A model generated the notes under the pieces. The model made no database searches. It saw nothing but the letters and a program-made list of their open reading frames with translations, and was not told where the DNA came from. From positions 30,667 through 94,666 of the forward strand of contig CAZINW010000004.1 of the NCBI GenBank assembly GCA_964540765.1: a stretch of DNA of 64,000 nt, read 5' to 3'. Positions 1-8,625 of the stretch are shown here, piece by piece. Made by a program: the position numbers and the translations under genes. This stretch comes from CAZJLN01 sp964540765 (lineage in GTDB: Bacteria > Chloroflexota > Anaerolineae > Anaerolineales > Anaerolineaceae). Each line of letters starts with the position of its first letter. Positions within the stretch are counted from its first letter, which is position 1.

Positions 1-101
1 CTTTATTTATTGAATGTGTTGAACACGACATTACTTTGGGTGAAATTTGTGGTGTTTTGCGTGGTGTTTGGGGCGAATACCAGGCACCAATGTTTTTATA
101 G
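1..101 (+). CDS. 3' end of methylmalonyl-CoA mutase catalytic subunit (partial)
   Basis: The window opens inside a reading frame (codons from base 3) that ends at TAG 99-101. Its last residues include LGEICGVLRGVWGEYQAP, which resembles the C-terminal end of the split methylmalonyl-CoA mutase catalytic chain (a TLGEI..VLREVFGEY pattern in the family). The next gene, 18 bases downstream, is methylmalonyl-CoA epimerase, the usual neighbour, which supports the call. The enzyme would interconvert succinyl-CoA and (R)-methylmalonyl-CoA with B12. Only about 33 residues are visible, so the assignment rests on this tail and the neighbour. Confidence 0.75.
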   Translation, partial: LFIECVEHDITLGEICGVLRGVWGEYQAPMFL

Positions 102-119
102 CATGGAGGTAAGAGATAA

Positions 120-527
120 ATGAATAATGTTAAGAAAGTGAACCATGTGGCAATTGTGGTAGAGAATATTGATGAATCCCTGAAGTTTTGGAGGGATGTC
201 ATGGGATTAGAACTCGACCATATCGAAGATGTACCTTCGCAGCAATCTCTGGTCGCGTTTTTACCTGTCGGAGATGGAGAAATTGAACTGGTACAACCAA
301 CGTCTCCTGATTCGGGAATGGCAAAGTATCTTGAGAAACGCGGGGAGGGCATGCACCACTTATGTTTTGAGGTGCAGGATATCGAAAACGTGTTAATGAT
401 GCTCAAAGAAAAAGGGATCCGAGTGATTGATGAAACCCCAAAAGTTCTGCCAGGGCGCAAAATGGCTTTCATTCATCCGAAATCCGCCAACGGCGTCCTA
501 GTCGAGTTGTATGAATTGACCGAATAA
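120..527 (+). CDS. mce: methylmalonyl-CoA epimerase
   Basis: A 135-residue vicinal-oxygen-chelate (glyoxalase-fold) protein of normal length for the family. It interconverts (2R)- and (2S)-methylmalonyl-CoA in propionate metabolism. The N-terminal NHVAIVVENID and central GMHHLCFEV motifs carry metal-binding histidines (H9 and H79/H80). Further acidic ligands are expected near E54/E56 and at E129 in VLVELYEL. It starts at ATG 120 behind GGAGGT (105-110) and directly follows the mutase tail, so the two are probably cotranscribed. Confidence 0.93.
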   Translation: MNNVKKVNHVAIVVENIDESLKFWRDVMGLELDHIEDVPSQQSLVAFLPVGDGEIELVQPTSPDSGMAKYLEKRGEGMHHLCFEVQDIENVLMMLKEKGIRVIDETPKVLPGRKMAFIHPKSANGVLVELYELTE

Positions 528-559
528 TTTTTACGAAATTTTTAAAAAACAATAAATCC

Positions 560-1180
560 TCAGGAGAATAAATTTGTGTTCAGAGTTGATATTATTCTAT
601 CCACAGCCATTCGCATGATATTAAGTGACATGGATGGGCAATCCCTTCCTTGCCCAACCACCTGTTCGGGAAGAGCTGGAAGGTGAACGAACCCGGCCAT
701 GGTGAGCAAACCATTGCTGGCAATGTGATGCATCAAGATATAAAACACCTGGTTACACAGATAAGTTCCTGCAGAATAAGAAACCTCACAGGGTATCCCT
801 GAGGCAGTGATAGCTTGATGTAATTTATGGATGGGGAGGGTTGAAAAGTATGCCACTGGCGCATCCTGAACGATGGGTTGATCTTCAATTTTGTTACCCT
901 GGTTATCTGGAATGCGGAAATTTAGCAAATTAATTGCCACTTTCTCAAGACTTATCAATGCCCGACCGGTTGCCTGTCCCAAACAAACGACAGCATCTGG
1001 TTGGTAAAAATCCAATGAGTCGATGAGTTTAATCGGTGCGTTATTCGTATCGACTGGTAATAAGCAGGTATAAAGGTTGTCATTAACCTTGTGTTGCGTT
1101 TCAAAAGCCTTGATCAGTAATTGGCTGGGGTTTATGGCACTGCCAGCAAAAGGCTCAAAACCTGTGATCAGAATTTTCAT
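560..1180 (-). CDS. pcp: pyroglutamyl-peptidase I
   Basis: A 206-residue cysteine peptidase of family C15 that removes N-terminal pyroglutamate from peptides in the cytoplasm. The start is the classic MKILITGFEPFAG. The catalytic triad can be placed at E79 (SLEKVAIN), C142 (TYLCNQVFY) and H166 (GFVHLP), close to the family's Glu81/Cys144/His168. It is convergent with mce and divergent from the Nudix gene, so it is a single-gene unit unrelated to its neighbours. Confidence 0.95.
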   Translation of the reverse strand: MKILITGFEPFAGSAINPSQLLIKAFETQHKVNDNLYTCLLPVDTNNAPIKLIDSLDFYQPDAVVCLGQATGRALISLEKVAINLLNFRIPDNQGNKIEDQPIVQDAPVAYFSTLPIHKLHQAITASGIPCEVSYSAGTYLCNQVFYILMHHIASNGLLTMAGFVHLPALPEQVVGQGRDCPSMSLNIMRMAVDRIISTLNTNLFS

Positions 1181-1264
1181 GGGTCCTCCCTGTCGATTTT
1201 AACATTATTTAAGAGAACCAAGTCGAATTCACCTCAGAGGGTGAACAGTCATTCATAACGAATG

Positions 1265-1277
1265 CCTATGCTATAAT
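1265..1277 (+). promoter_or_regulatory. Extended -10 promoter for the long plus-strand array
   Basis: TATAAT at 1272-1277 is preceded by TGC (1269-1271), giving an extended -10 element 24 bases before the Nudix start. No good -35 is visible at 17 bases, which is tolerated with an extended -10. It is the only clear promoter found ahead of the 1301-19592 gene array. Confidence 0.55.
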
Positions 1278-1300
1278 TTCTTTTATGAAGGAAGATAACC

Positions 1301-1930
1301 ATGTCTGAAATAAATATTCCCAATTGGATGATTTGGGCGAGGCAATTACAGGCAATCAGTCAATCCGGAATGTATTTCTCAAGTAACGACTTTGACAGGG
1401 AACGGTTTCAGAAAATTTCAGCCATTGCTGCGGAAATTATGGCAGATTACACATGCGTGCCAAAGGAGAAGTGGCAGGAAGGTTTTACTGACCAAAAAGG
1501 GTACGCGACACCGAAAGTGTCTGTTCGGGCTGCTGTTTTTCAAGACCATCACATTTTGCTCGTGCATGAAAAACTTGACGGTCTCTGGTCAATGCCCGGT
1601 GGATGGGCGGATTTGAATGATCCCCCTTCAAAGATGATTGAGCGCGAAGTTTGGGAAGAAAGCGGATTTATTGTAAAAGCTGTGAAACTGATCGCTGTGC
1701 ATGAGTCCAATCATGACAGGCATCCACTTGAGTTCTGGCATAGTTATACCCTGGTTTTCCTTTGTGATCTTTTAGGAGGAGAGCCTGGAGAGAGTATTGA
1801 AACAAGCGAATGCGACTTCTTTACGGAAGGAAGCTTGCCTCCGCTTTCCCTCTCAAGAACGACGACTAAAAGTATTGCGGAAGCGTTTTATTTTCTCGAT
1901 CATCCTGAAGCAATGAGTAATTTTGATTAA
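1301..1930 (+). CDS. Nudix hydrolase (ADP-ribose pyrophosphatase-like)
   Basis: A 209-residue Nudix hydrolase with an extra N-terminal helical region (about residues 1-65) before the catalytic domain. The Nudix box lies at about 101-123 (GWADLNDPPSKMIEREVWEE, then SG). It keeps the REVWEE metal-binding core, but the first Glu of the GX5E part is Asp. Members of this subfamily usually hydrolyse ADP-ribose or related nucleoside diphosphates; the substrate here is unknown. It is the first gene of the long array and ends 12 bases before the ssnA start, so it may clean up nucleotide by-products of purine metabolism (inference). Confidence 0.85.
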   Translation: MSEINIPNWMIWARQLQAISQSGMYFSSNDFDRERFQKISAIAAEIMADYTCVPKEKWQEGFTDQKGYATPKVSVRAAVFQDHHILLVHEKLDGLWSMPGGWADLNDPPSKMIEREVWEESGFIVKAVKLIAVHESNHDRHPLEFWHSYTLVFLCDLLGGEPGESIETSECDFFTEGSLPPLSLSRTTTKSIAEAFYFLDHPEAMSNFD

Positions 1931-1942
1931 TTGGAGGTCAGC

Positions 1943-3280
1943 ATGATCATTACCAATGGAAGAATTGTGACATGGGGTCAACCCAATGTGATCCTTATTG
2001 GAGATGCCATCCTGGTCAAAGATGGCAGAATTGAGAAGATTGACAATGCTGATATGCTAATCAAAGCCAACCCGAAAGAGGAAATAATGGATGCGGGCGG
2101 TCAATTGGTGATGCCAGGCAATATTTGTGCGCATACTCATTTTTATGGTGCTTTTGCCAGGGGCATGACCATCCCTGGTGAACCACCATCCAATTTCCAC
2201 AAAATCCTTGAACAACTCTGGTGGAAGCTGGATAAAGCCCTGGATCTGGAAGCAGTACGATATTCAGCCATGGTTTGCCTTGTGGATGCCATCAAGCACG
2301 GCACGACAACTTTAATCGATCATCATGCATCCCCTCATGCGATTGATGGGTCGCTGGATGTCATTGCTGAAGCTGTTAATACTGCTGGCGTGCGGGCATC
2401 TTTGTGCTATGAAGTTTCAGACAGGGATGGCGGAACAAAAGCGTTGCAGGGTATTCGTGAGAACCGGCGTTTTCTTGATCGCATCAGGAGAGGAGAAGCA
2501 CAAGATGCGCTTCTCAGGGCTCATTTTGGCTTGCATGCCAGCCTGACATTGAGTGACAGAACTCTGGAAAAGTGCCGACAGGAATGCCCTGACGAAGTCG
2601 GCTTTCATGCACATGCTGCCGAAGGCAAGATTGACGAGGACGACAGTTTGCATAAATCAGGGAAACGGGTCATCGAGCGTTTTGCAGATTTTGGAATACT
2701 GGGAAAATCAAGCATCATGGCACATGGCGTGCATTTGGATGACCGTGAAATTATGCTTCTGGCAGAAACTGGTACCTGGCTGACCCACCAGCCCCGTTCT
2801 AATATGAACAATGCAGTGGGGGTGGCGCCTATAGAGAAGATGCTTAAGGCAGGCGTAAGGGTCGGCATGGGTAATGATGGCTTCTCGAACGCGATGTGGG
2901 AGGAGTGGAAGGCTGCTTATTTGCTGCATAAGGCGCATTTACTTGATCCGCGAGCCATGAATGGCTATGAAGTGGTTACCATGGCAGTTACAAACAATGC
3001 TGACCTGGTTACATCACTATTCAATGGTCTTAGAATCGGGGAGATAACTGAAGGGGCAGCTGCTGACATTATTTTTGTGGATTATCATGAGTTCACGCCG
3101 ATGCATTCCGGCAATCTCCCGTGGCATATCCTTTTTGGCTTTCGTGAGAGCATGATTACCACTACTATTGTGGCAGGCAAGGTATTGATGAAAGACAGGA
3201 TTTTGACCACGCTTGATGAACCAGAGATTACCAGCAAGGCATTTGATTCAGCAGCGAGAACATGGTCACTGATTAACTAA
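1943..3280 (+). CDS. ssnA: SsnA-type putative aminohydrolase
   Basis: A 445-residue metal-dependent amidohydrolase. The N-terminal metal motif sits in PGNICAHTHFYGAFARG (about residues 59-75), which is diagnostic for SsnA rather than generic guanine deaminase. Further metal-ligand regions are GFHAHAAEG and MAHGVHL, and the late Asp is in MGNDGFS. I use ATG 1943 because GGAGGT (1933-1938) sits just before it; an in-frame TTG at 1931 would overlap that site. SsnA genes are known from selenium-dependent molybdenum hydroxylase and purine loci (E. coli ssnA-xdhD-ygfK), and the same partners occur downstream. The substrate is not established; deamination of a purine-like heterocycle is likely. Confidence 0.88.
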   Translation: MIITNGRIVTWGQPNVILIGDAILVKDGRIEKIDNADMLIKANPKEEIMDAGGQLVMPGNICAHTHFYGAFARGMTIPGEPPSNFHKILEQLWWKLDKALDLEAVRYSAMVCLVDAIKHGTTTLIDHHASPHAIDGSLDVIAEAVNTAGVRASLCYEVSDRDGGTKALQGIRENRRFLDRIRRGEAQDALLRAHFGLHASLTLSDRTLEKCRQECPDEVGFHAHAAEGKIDEDDSLHKSGKRVIERFADFGILGKSSIMAHGVHLDDREIMLLAETGTWLTHQPRSNMNNAVGVAPIEKMLKAGVRVGMGNDGFSNAMWEEWKAAYLLHKAHLLDPRAMNGYEVVTMAVTNNADLVTSLFNGLRIGEITEGAAADIIFVDYHEFTPMHSGNLPWHILFGFRESMITTTIVAGKVLMKDRILTTLDEPEITSKAFDSAARTWSLIN

Positions 3281-3291
3281 AGAGGCTAACA

Positions 3292-3972
3292 ATGGAGGTA
3301 ATAAAAAACGCAATGAAAATCGCCATTATTGGTGGAACAGGCAAAGAAGGCAAAGGTCTGGCATTTTGCTGGGCAAAGGCAGGGCATCATGTCATTATTG
3401 GTTCGCGCACACTTGAAAAAGCACAAACAGCTGCTGGGGAATTGATGAGTCTTTTACCTTTTGATATTCATTTAGAGGCAATGGAGAATGATGCAGCTGT
3501 AAAGGAATGTGATCTTGCTGTTATCACTGTACCCTACACAGCACATAAAGCAACACTCGAATTATTGAAACCTCATTTAAAGGGAAAAATCCTGATTGAT
3601 GTGACTGTTCCGTTGCATCCTCCCAAGGTGACGCGGGTGTCAATGCCCCCAGAAGGAAGCGCCGCGCAGGAAGCCCAGTCCATTTTGGGAGAAGACACAC
3701 GTGTTGTTGCCGCTTTCCAAAACATTTCCTATGAAAATCTGATGAAAGATGAGGCACCAATGTGTGATGTTCTGGTGTGCGGAAATGGCAAGGAAGCCAG
3801 GCAAATTGTGCTCGGGCTTGTTGCTGACGCGGGCTTGATTGGATGGGACGCAGGCGTCATTGAAAATGCTGTTGTTGTAGAAGGATTGGCGTCAATTTTG
3901 ATCGGATTGAATATTCAGCATAAAGTGCATTCAACCGGTATACGCATTACTGGCATAGAAAAGGCACGATGA
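3292..3972 (+). CDS. npdG: NADPH-dependent F420 reductase
   Basis: A 226-residue F420:NADP oxidoreductase (Fno/NpdG type), which transfers hydride between F420H2 and NADP. The Rossmann motif IGGTGKEGKG follows the first strand, and GSRTLEKA fits binding of the NADP 2'-phosphate. The C-terminal region with ENAVVVEGLASILI is as in the family. The start is uncertain: ATG 3292 has AGAGG 6 bases upstream, whereas ATG 3313 begins the canonical MKIAIIGG but has GGAGGT 13 bases away. It overlaps cofE by 4 bases (ATGA), so translation is coupled to F420 synthesis. Confidence 0.92.
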   Translation: MEVIKNAMKIAIIGGTGKEGKGLAFCWAKAGHHVIIGSRTLEKAQTAAGELMSLLPFDIHLEAMENDAAVKECDLAVITVPYTAHKATLELLKPHLKGKILIDVTVPLHPPKVTRVSMPPEGSAAQEAQSILGEDTRVVAAFQNISYENLMKDEAPMCDVLVCGNGKEARQIVLGLVADAGLIGWDAGVIENAVVVEGLASILIGLNIQHKVHSTGIRITGIEKAR

Positions 3973-4745
3973 AGGAACAATCATTAACACTGACGCGTGT
4001 TCTTGGCATTAAGCATATTGTTGAGGGCGATGATCTTGGCATGATCCTGATGAAAGCATTGGGGGATAATCAGATCAGGCTCGAAGATGGGGATATCCTG
4101 GTGCTTGCCCAGAAAATTGTTTCAAAAGCCGAGGGTAGATTGGTTAATTTGACGACAGTTAAACCTTCTCAAAAAGCAATCCGGATTGCCTCCGAAGTTG
4201 AAAAACGTCCGGAATTAATCGAGTTGATCCTGCAGGAGAGCAATGAGGTCTTGAGAACCAGACCTGGGACCATCATTGTTGAGCATAAATCAGGTTTTGT
4301 ATGTGCCAATGCGGGCATCGATCATTCCAATGTGCAGGGAACCTGGGGAAACCCGGAAGATTGGGTTTTGCTTTTACCAGTTGACGCAAACAAATCTGCT
4401 GACAGCATCAGAAACTATATTGAAACAATTTCCGATGCCCATGTGGGTGTGATGATCATTGATTCATATGGTCGCGCCTGGAGAATGGGTACCATCGGTA
4501 TGGCAATTGGTCTGTCGGGTATACCTGCGCTGGTGGATTTGCGTGGCAAGCCAGATCTGTATGATTACAAACTTCGCGTAACTGTGGTTGCCGCTGCTGA
4601 TGAACTTGCTGCTGCAGCTTCCCTCATGATGGGTCAGGCAGATGAAGGTACACCAGTTGTTCATGCGCGAGGTTTTCCTTACACGTTGCGTGAAAGTAAT
4701 GCCTCAGAGTTGGTCCGTTCAAAATCGTATGACATGTTCAGATGA
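3969..4745 (+). CDS. cofE: Coenzyme F420-0:L-glutamate ligase
   Basis: A 258-residue CofE, the GTP-dependent enzyme that adds gamma-linked glutamates to F420-0 in the last step of F420 synthesis. Family landmarks are GDILVLAQKIVSKAEGR near the N-terminus, then RTRPGTIIVEHKSGFVCANA, then IDSYGRAWRMGTIGMAIG. The length is that of the stand-alone archaeal-type ligase, without the FbiB C-terminal reductase domain. It overlaps both neighbours by 4 bases. The F420 core synthase genes (cofG and cofH) are not in this window. Confidence 0.95.
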   Translation: MKEQSLTLTRVLGIKHIVEGDDLGMILMKALGDNQIRLEDGDILVLAQKIVSKAEGRLVNLTTVKPSQKAIRIASEVEKRPELIELILQESNEVLRTRPGTIIVEHKSGFVCANAGIDHSNVQGTWGNPEDWVLLLPVDANKSADSIRNYIETISDAHVGVMIIDSYGRAWRMGTIGMAIGLSGIPALVDLRGKPDLYDYKLRVTVVAAADELAAAASLMMGQADEGTPVVHARGFPYTLRESNASELVRSKSYDMFR

Positions 4746-5728
4746 CTCTTTTCATGGATACGAATAGTCTTGGTGAATTGAAAGTGGTCGCCCTCGCTGG
4801 AGGCGTGGGAGGAGCCAAATTAGCTTACGGATTGGCACAGATTCTACCCGGTAAGAACCTGACTGTGGTCGTTAATACAGGCGATGATTTTGACCATTTT
4901 GGTCTGAGGATCTGTCCCGACCTTGATACAGTCTGCTATTCGCTCGCCGGTCTGGCAAATCCAATCTCCGGGTGGGGCATGGTTGACGATACATTTACTG
5001 TATTGAGCGCATTGAAAGCACTGGGTGCACCAACCTGGTTCAGTATCGGCGACAAAGACATGGCAACACATCTGGAACGGACCAGAAGATTGTCCATGGG
5101 GGAGAGCCTCTCTGAAGTAACCAGGTACTTTACTACGCAGTGGGGTATTAAGCATCATATTCTGCCGATGACCGATGATACAGTCAGAACCATGATCATG
5201 ACCAAAGATGAGCACTGCCTGGCATTTCAGGAATATTTCGTACACCAGGCATGTAAACCGGAAGTTAAGGGGTTCATATTTGAAGGCATTGACCGTGCCA
5301 GACCTGCACCCGGTTTGCTTGAAAGTATCAATCTGGCAGATCTTATCGTGATTTGTCCATCCAACCCGTGGGTCAGCATTGACCCTATTATAGGAATAAG
5401 GGACATCAAAGATGCGCTGTGTTGTAAAACAGTGGTCGCAGTCTCACCCATCGTTGGTGGAAAGGCGCAGAAAGGACCTGCAGCAAAAATGTTTTCAGAA
5501 ATGGGCATTGCGCCTACTGCCACTTCTGTTATGATGCATTACAATGACTTGCTCACCGGATTTATACTTGACAATCTGGACAGCCAGGAAGTTGTATTAA
5601 TGACTCAATGTAATATAATTCCATATGTGACCAATACGATCATGCATCAGCGCGATGATAAAGTGCGGTTGGCAGCAGAGGTGCTTGATTTTGGCAGAAA
5701 AATTTTACTTGGTGAGGTTTATTCATGA
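4742..5728 (+). CDS. cofD: 2-phospho-L-lactate transferase (LPPG:FO transferase)
   Basis: A 328-residue CofD that transfers the phospholactyl (or equivalent) group from the GDP-activated donor made by CofC to FO, giving F420-0. The hallmark VALAGGVGGAKLAYGLAQIL is near residue 16, followed by VNTGDDFDHFGLRICPDLDT and the late PSNPWVSIDPI motif. Start and stop overlap cofE and cofC by 4 bases each, so the three genes form a coupled cofEDC unit. Confidence 0.96.
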   Translation: MTLFMDTNSLGELKVVALAGGVGGAKLAYGLAQILPGKNLTVVVNTGDDFDHFGLRICPDLDTVCYSLAGLANPISGWGMVDDTFTVLSALKALGAPTWFSIGDKDMATHLERTRRLSMGESLSEVTRYFTTQWGIKHHILPMTDDTVRTMIMTKDEHCLAFQEYFVHQACKPEVKGFIFEGIDRARPAPGLLESINLADLIVICPSNPWVSIDPIIGIRDIKDALCCKTVVAVSPIVGGKAQKGPAAKMFSEMGIAPTATSVMMHYNDLLTGFILDNLDSQEVVLMTQCNIIPYVTNTIMHQRDDKVRLAAEVLDFGRKILLGEVYS

Positions 5729-6369
5729 GCTTATGGGCGATTGTTCCTGTTAAACCCCTCAGTTTTGGCAAATCGAGGTTGTCAGATGTCTTATCTGAGG
5801 AAGATCGATTTTCCTTAAATACCAGGCTTTATCAAAACACACTGAATATTTTACGAAATGTAAAAGAAATTTCAGACATTCTTGTTGTTAGCAGGGACTC
5901 TGGAGTTCTTGCTTATGCCAGAGAGCTTGGCGTGCGAACAGTGCAAGAGAATGGAAGCCCGGATTTAAATGCTGCCTTGCGCAGAGCGGCAATCTTTTCG
6001 CAGATGTTTGGTTCAAGCAGCGTGTTAACAGTCCCTGCGGACCTGCCATTATTGCAGGTTGGCGATATTGAAAAAGTGATTGATCAGGCTGACAAATCCC
6101 CACATGCCGTGATTGTTCCGGACAGGCGGAGAGAAGGTACAAACACATTATTAATCACTCCGCCCGATCTCATCCCATTCTCTTTTGGAATAAATTCATT
6201 CAGTGCACATTGCCATCTAATTGAGCAGGCAGGTGCGAAGTTGACCATTGTGACTAATGAAAACATAGAACTTGACCTTGACCTTCCAGAAGATTTATTA
6301 TTTTTAGAGAATAATTACAAAATCAGCATTACTCAGGATTTTGGTCATAAAGATCATTTGGCTGCATAA
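5725..6369 (+). CDS. cofC: 2-phospho-L-lactate guanylyltransferase
   Basis: A 214-residue nucleotidyltransferase of the CofC/FbiD family. It activates phospholactate (or PEP or 3-phosphoglycerate in some bacteria) with GTP to make the CofD donor. The N-terminal IVPVKPLSFGKSRLSDVLS is typical, as is VPADLPLLQVGDI for the metal and nucleotide site. Which three-carbon acid is used cannot be told from sequence alone. It overlaps cofD by 4 bases. Confidence 0.93.
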   Translation: MSLWAIVPVKPLSFGKSRLSDVLSEEDRFSLNTRLYQNTLNILRNVKEISDILVVSRDSGVLAYARELGVRTVQENGSPDLNAALRRAAIFSQMFGSSSVLTVPADLPLLQVGDIEKVIDQADKSPHAVIVPDRRREGTNTLLITPPDLIPFSFGINSFSAHCHLIEQAGAKLTIVTNENIELDLDLPEDLLFLENNYKISITQDFGHKDHLAA

Positions 6370-6381
6370 AGGATGTGTAAG

Positions 6382-7377
6382 ATGAAAAGAAGAGTTGCCC
6401 TATACCTGCAAGATTCGCACGATCTGAGAGACGGATTAGATTATGTCAGATATGCTGAAGCTAAAGGATTTGAAGCTGTCTGGCAGGCAGAAAGCCGGCT
6501 GGTACGTGATGCGATTGTTCCGATGGCTGCCTATGCAGCAGTGACAGAGCGGATCAAGATTGGGTCAGGTGTCATTAACAATTGGACTCGAAATATTGGA
6601 CTTTTAGCTGCCACATTCTTGACGCTTGATGATCTTGCGAGAGACAGGATCATCTGTGGTATCGGAGCATGGTGGGATCCGCTTGCCCGCAATGTGGGTA
6701 TTGACCGATCAAAGCCCTTGAAGGCCATGGAAGAAACGATCACAGTGCTGCGAAAACTACTCAATATGGAGCGGGTGAGTTTTGATGGCGAATTTGTAAA
6801 GGTGAATGGGATTGAATTGGATGTGGTGCACGGACGCAAAGAACCTCGGAACGTGCCCATTTACATCGGTGCTACAGGTGAGAAAATGATGGAAATGACC
6901 GGGCGCCTGGCAGACGGTGTGGTGATGAATTATTGTGTACCAGTTGAATACAATGATTTTGCCATCGAGCAACTTCTGGTGGGACTCAACAAGTCAGGTC
7001 GTTCTCTGGAAGAGTTTGACCGCCCGCAGCTTGTGGTATGCTCGGTGGATGAAGATCATGACAGGGCAATTGACACAACCCGGGAACTGCTGACTCAATA
7101 CCTGGCACAACAACCCCATATCGCAAAAGCATCAGGTGTGTCAAAAGAGGTTGTGGAAAAAATCCAGGCAATTCTTGGGTGGCCTGCAACACATGAGCAG
7201 ATCCAGAAGGCAAAACATCTTGTTCCTGAAGATTTGATCCATCGGATAACAGCCAGTGGCACACCAGATGAGGCACGCGCCAAAGTGCAGGAGTACATCA
7301 ATCACGGGTGCACATGTCCAATCCTTTATCCTGTTGGCGGAAATGTCAAATTGTTGATTGATACATTTTCGGAGTAA
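6382..7377 (+). CDS. F420-dependent luciferase-like oxidoreductase
   Basis: A protein of about 331 residues of the LLM (luciferase-like) superfamily, closest in style to methylene-tetrahydromethanopterin reductase and F420-dependent dehydrogenases. It is a TIM barrel with ERIKIGSGVINNWTRN at the F420-binding region and YIGATGEKMMEM later. I use ATG 6382 (MKRRVALYLQ) because AAAGGA (6368-6373) is 8 bases ahead; ATG 6373 would overlap that site. Immediate linkage to cofC and npdG supports F420 as cofactor. The substrate is unknown; context suggests a heterocycle handled by the molybdenum hydroxylases (inference). Confidence 0.85.
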   Translation: MKRRVALYLQDSHDLRDGLDYVRYAEAKGFEAVWQAESRLVRDAIVPMAAYAAVTERIKIGSGVINNWTRNIGLLAATFLTLDDLARDRIICGIGAWWDPLARNVGIDRSKPLKAMEETITVLRKLLNMERVSFDGEFVKVNGIELDVVHGRKEPRNVPIYIGATGEKMMEMTGRLADGVVMNYCVPVEYNDFAIEQLLVGLNKSGRSLEEFDRPQLVVCSVDEDHDRAIDTTRELLTQYLAQQPHIAKASGVSKEVVEKIQAILGWPATHEQIQKAKHLVPEDLIHRITASGTPDEARAKVQEYINHGCTCPILYPVGGNVKLLIDTFSE

Positions 7378-7381
7378 ACAC

Positions 7382-7840
7382 ATGTACAAACAACCGGTAT
7401 CAAAGAATTGTTTTGTTTGTGGTAGGGAAAATCCTTTTGGATTGAAGTTGGATTTTTATTTTGATGGAAAAGATACAGTCACTGCTGAAGTAAATATTCC
7501 AGAATCTTACGAAGGATACCCGGGTGTTGTACATGGCGGTGTTATAACAGCCATTTTGGATGAATGCGCAGGTAGGGCGCATATGATTGATCCAAACAAG
7601 TTCATGGTGACTGCACAACTTAATGTACGATTTCGGAAGCCTGTCCCTACCCATACCCTCTTGACAGTAAAAGGCGTGGCAGGGGAACGGCATGGGAGGG
7701 TGGCCATGGCACATGGGGAAATTCTTGACAAATCTGGCGAGATTTTGGCAGAAGCAGATGGTGTCTTTGTTGACATTCCGGAAAACAAATTACCCAGCAA
7801 GGACGATTATTTGAAAGATTGGCATGTTTATCCAGATTGA
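7382..7840 (+). CDS. PaaI-type hotdog thioesterase
   Basis: A 152-residue hotdog-fold protein. VVHGGVITAILDECAGRA carries the HGG...D/E pattern of acyl-CoA thioesterases, and NVRFRKPVP is the usual strand after it. The N-terminal NCFVCGRENPFGLKL has a CxxC pair common in this subgroup. The start is ATG 7382, with GGAG at 7371-7374; an upstream ATG at 7358 would lie inside the previous gene. An acyl-CoA substrate is likely but unknown. The place of a thioesterase in a purine/Mo operon is unexplained. Confidence 0.8.
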   Translation: MYKQPVSKNCFVCGRENPFGLKLDFYFDGKDTVTAEVNIPESYEGYPGVVHGGVITAILDECAGRAHMIDPNKFMVTAQLNVRFRKPVPTHTLLTVKGVAGERHGRVAMAHGEILDKSGEILAEADGVFVDIPENKLPSKDDYLKDWHVYPD

Positions 7841-7851
7841 AAAGGAGAAAG

Positions 7852-8625
7852 ATGAACACCTCCTATATTAGACCTAAATCGATTGCGGATGCTATTGCGA
7901 TATTAAGCGATCAATCTGTTTCTACAAGAATACTAATGGGTGGAATGTATCCTCTTGATCGAGTTTATGATGAGATCAGTCTTATTGATTTGCAGGCATT
8001 GGGACTGGATCAGATCAAACCTGATATGGATAAGATTGAAATGGGATCAATGACAACCTTACAGCAGGTATATAGTCACGAAACCATCCCGGCAAAGCTG
8101 AAAGAGACAATCAAAATAGAAGCCGGGCAAAATGTGCGCAACAGTCTCTGTTTGGCTGGATTGATAGAGAACGGCGATGGGCGTTCACCTGTGCTGACTA
8201 CCCTGGTAGCGATGGATGTCTATCTGACATTTGAACCAGGAGAGAAAAAAGTGGCACTGGCTGATTACCGTAAAAGGGATCGCAATAATGCATTTGGACT
8301 TTTCATAACCAAAGTGGTTTTTGATCGCAATATCATCTTGGCGTTTGAATCGGTCGCACGGACTCCGCTGGACAGACCGATCATTTGCGTTTCTGTGGCA
8401 GCCTGGCCTGATGGAAGGATGCGTGCAGTCTTGGGTGGCTATAAAAGTGAGCCGATCCTGGCGTTTGAGGGTTACGACTTGGCTGCCATAATCCCGGAGG
8501 TAAGGAAGGCATTTGCTCACGCTGATGATGAATGGGCTACTGCGGAGTATCGCCAGGAAATGGCAGAAGTACTTGCCTTGCGATGTATTGAGCATCTTAA
8601 TATGCAAAGGGAGGAGGCAAAATGA
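7852..8625 (+). CDS. YgfM-like FAD-binding subunit of molybdenum hydroxylase (degenerate FAD motifs)
   Basis: A 257-residue protein of the CO dehydrogenase/xanthine dehydrogenase medium-subunit family. It starts with the usual YIRPKSIADAIAILS, but the first FAD motif is MGGMYPL rather than AGGTDL, and the second (normally RN.GT.GGN) reads VRNSLCLAGLIEN. FAD binding may therefore be weak or altered. I use ATG 7852, preceded by AAAGGAGAAAG. It overlaps the next gene by 4 bases and is probably its flavin subunit, as ygfM is next to xdhD in E. coli. Confidence 0.75.
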   Translation: MNTSYIRPKSIADAIAILSDQSVSTRILMGGMYPLDRVYDEISLIDLQALGLDQIKPDMDKIEMGSMTTLQQVYSHETIPAKLKETIKIEAGQNVRNSLCLAGLIENGDGRSPVLTTLVAMDVYLTFEPGEKKVALADYRKRDRNNAFGLFITKVVFDRNIILAFESVARTPLDRPIICVSVAAWPDGRMRAVLGGYKSEPILAFEGYDLAAIIPEVRKAFAHADDEWATAEYRQEMAEVLALRCIEHLNMQREEAK

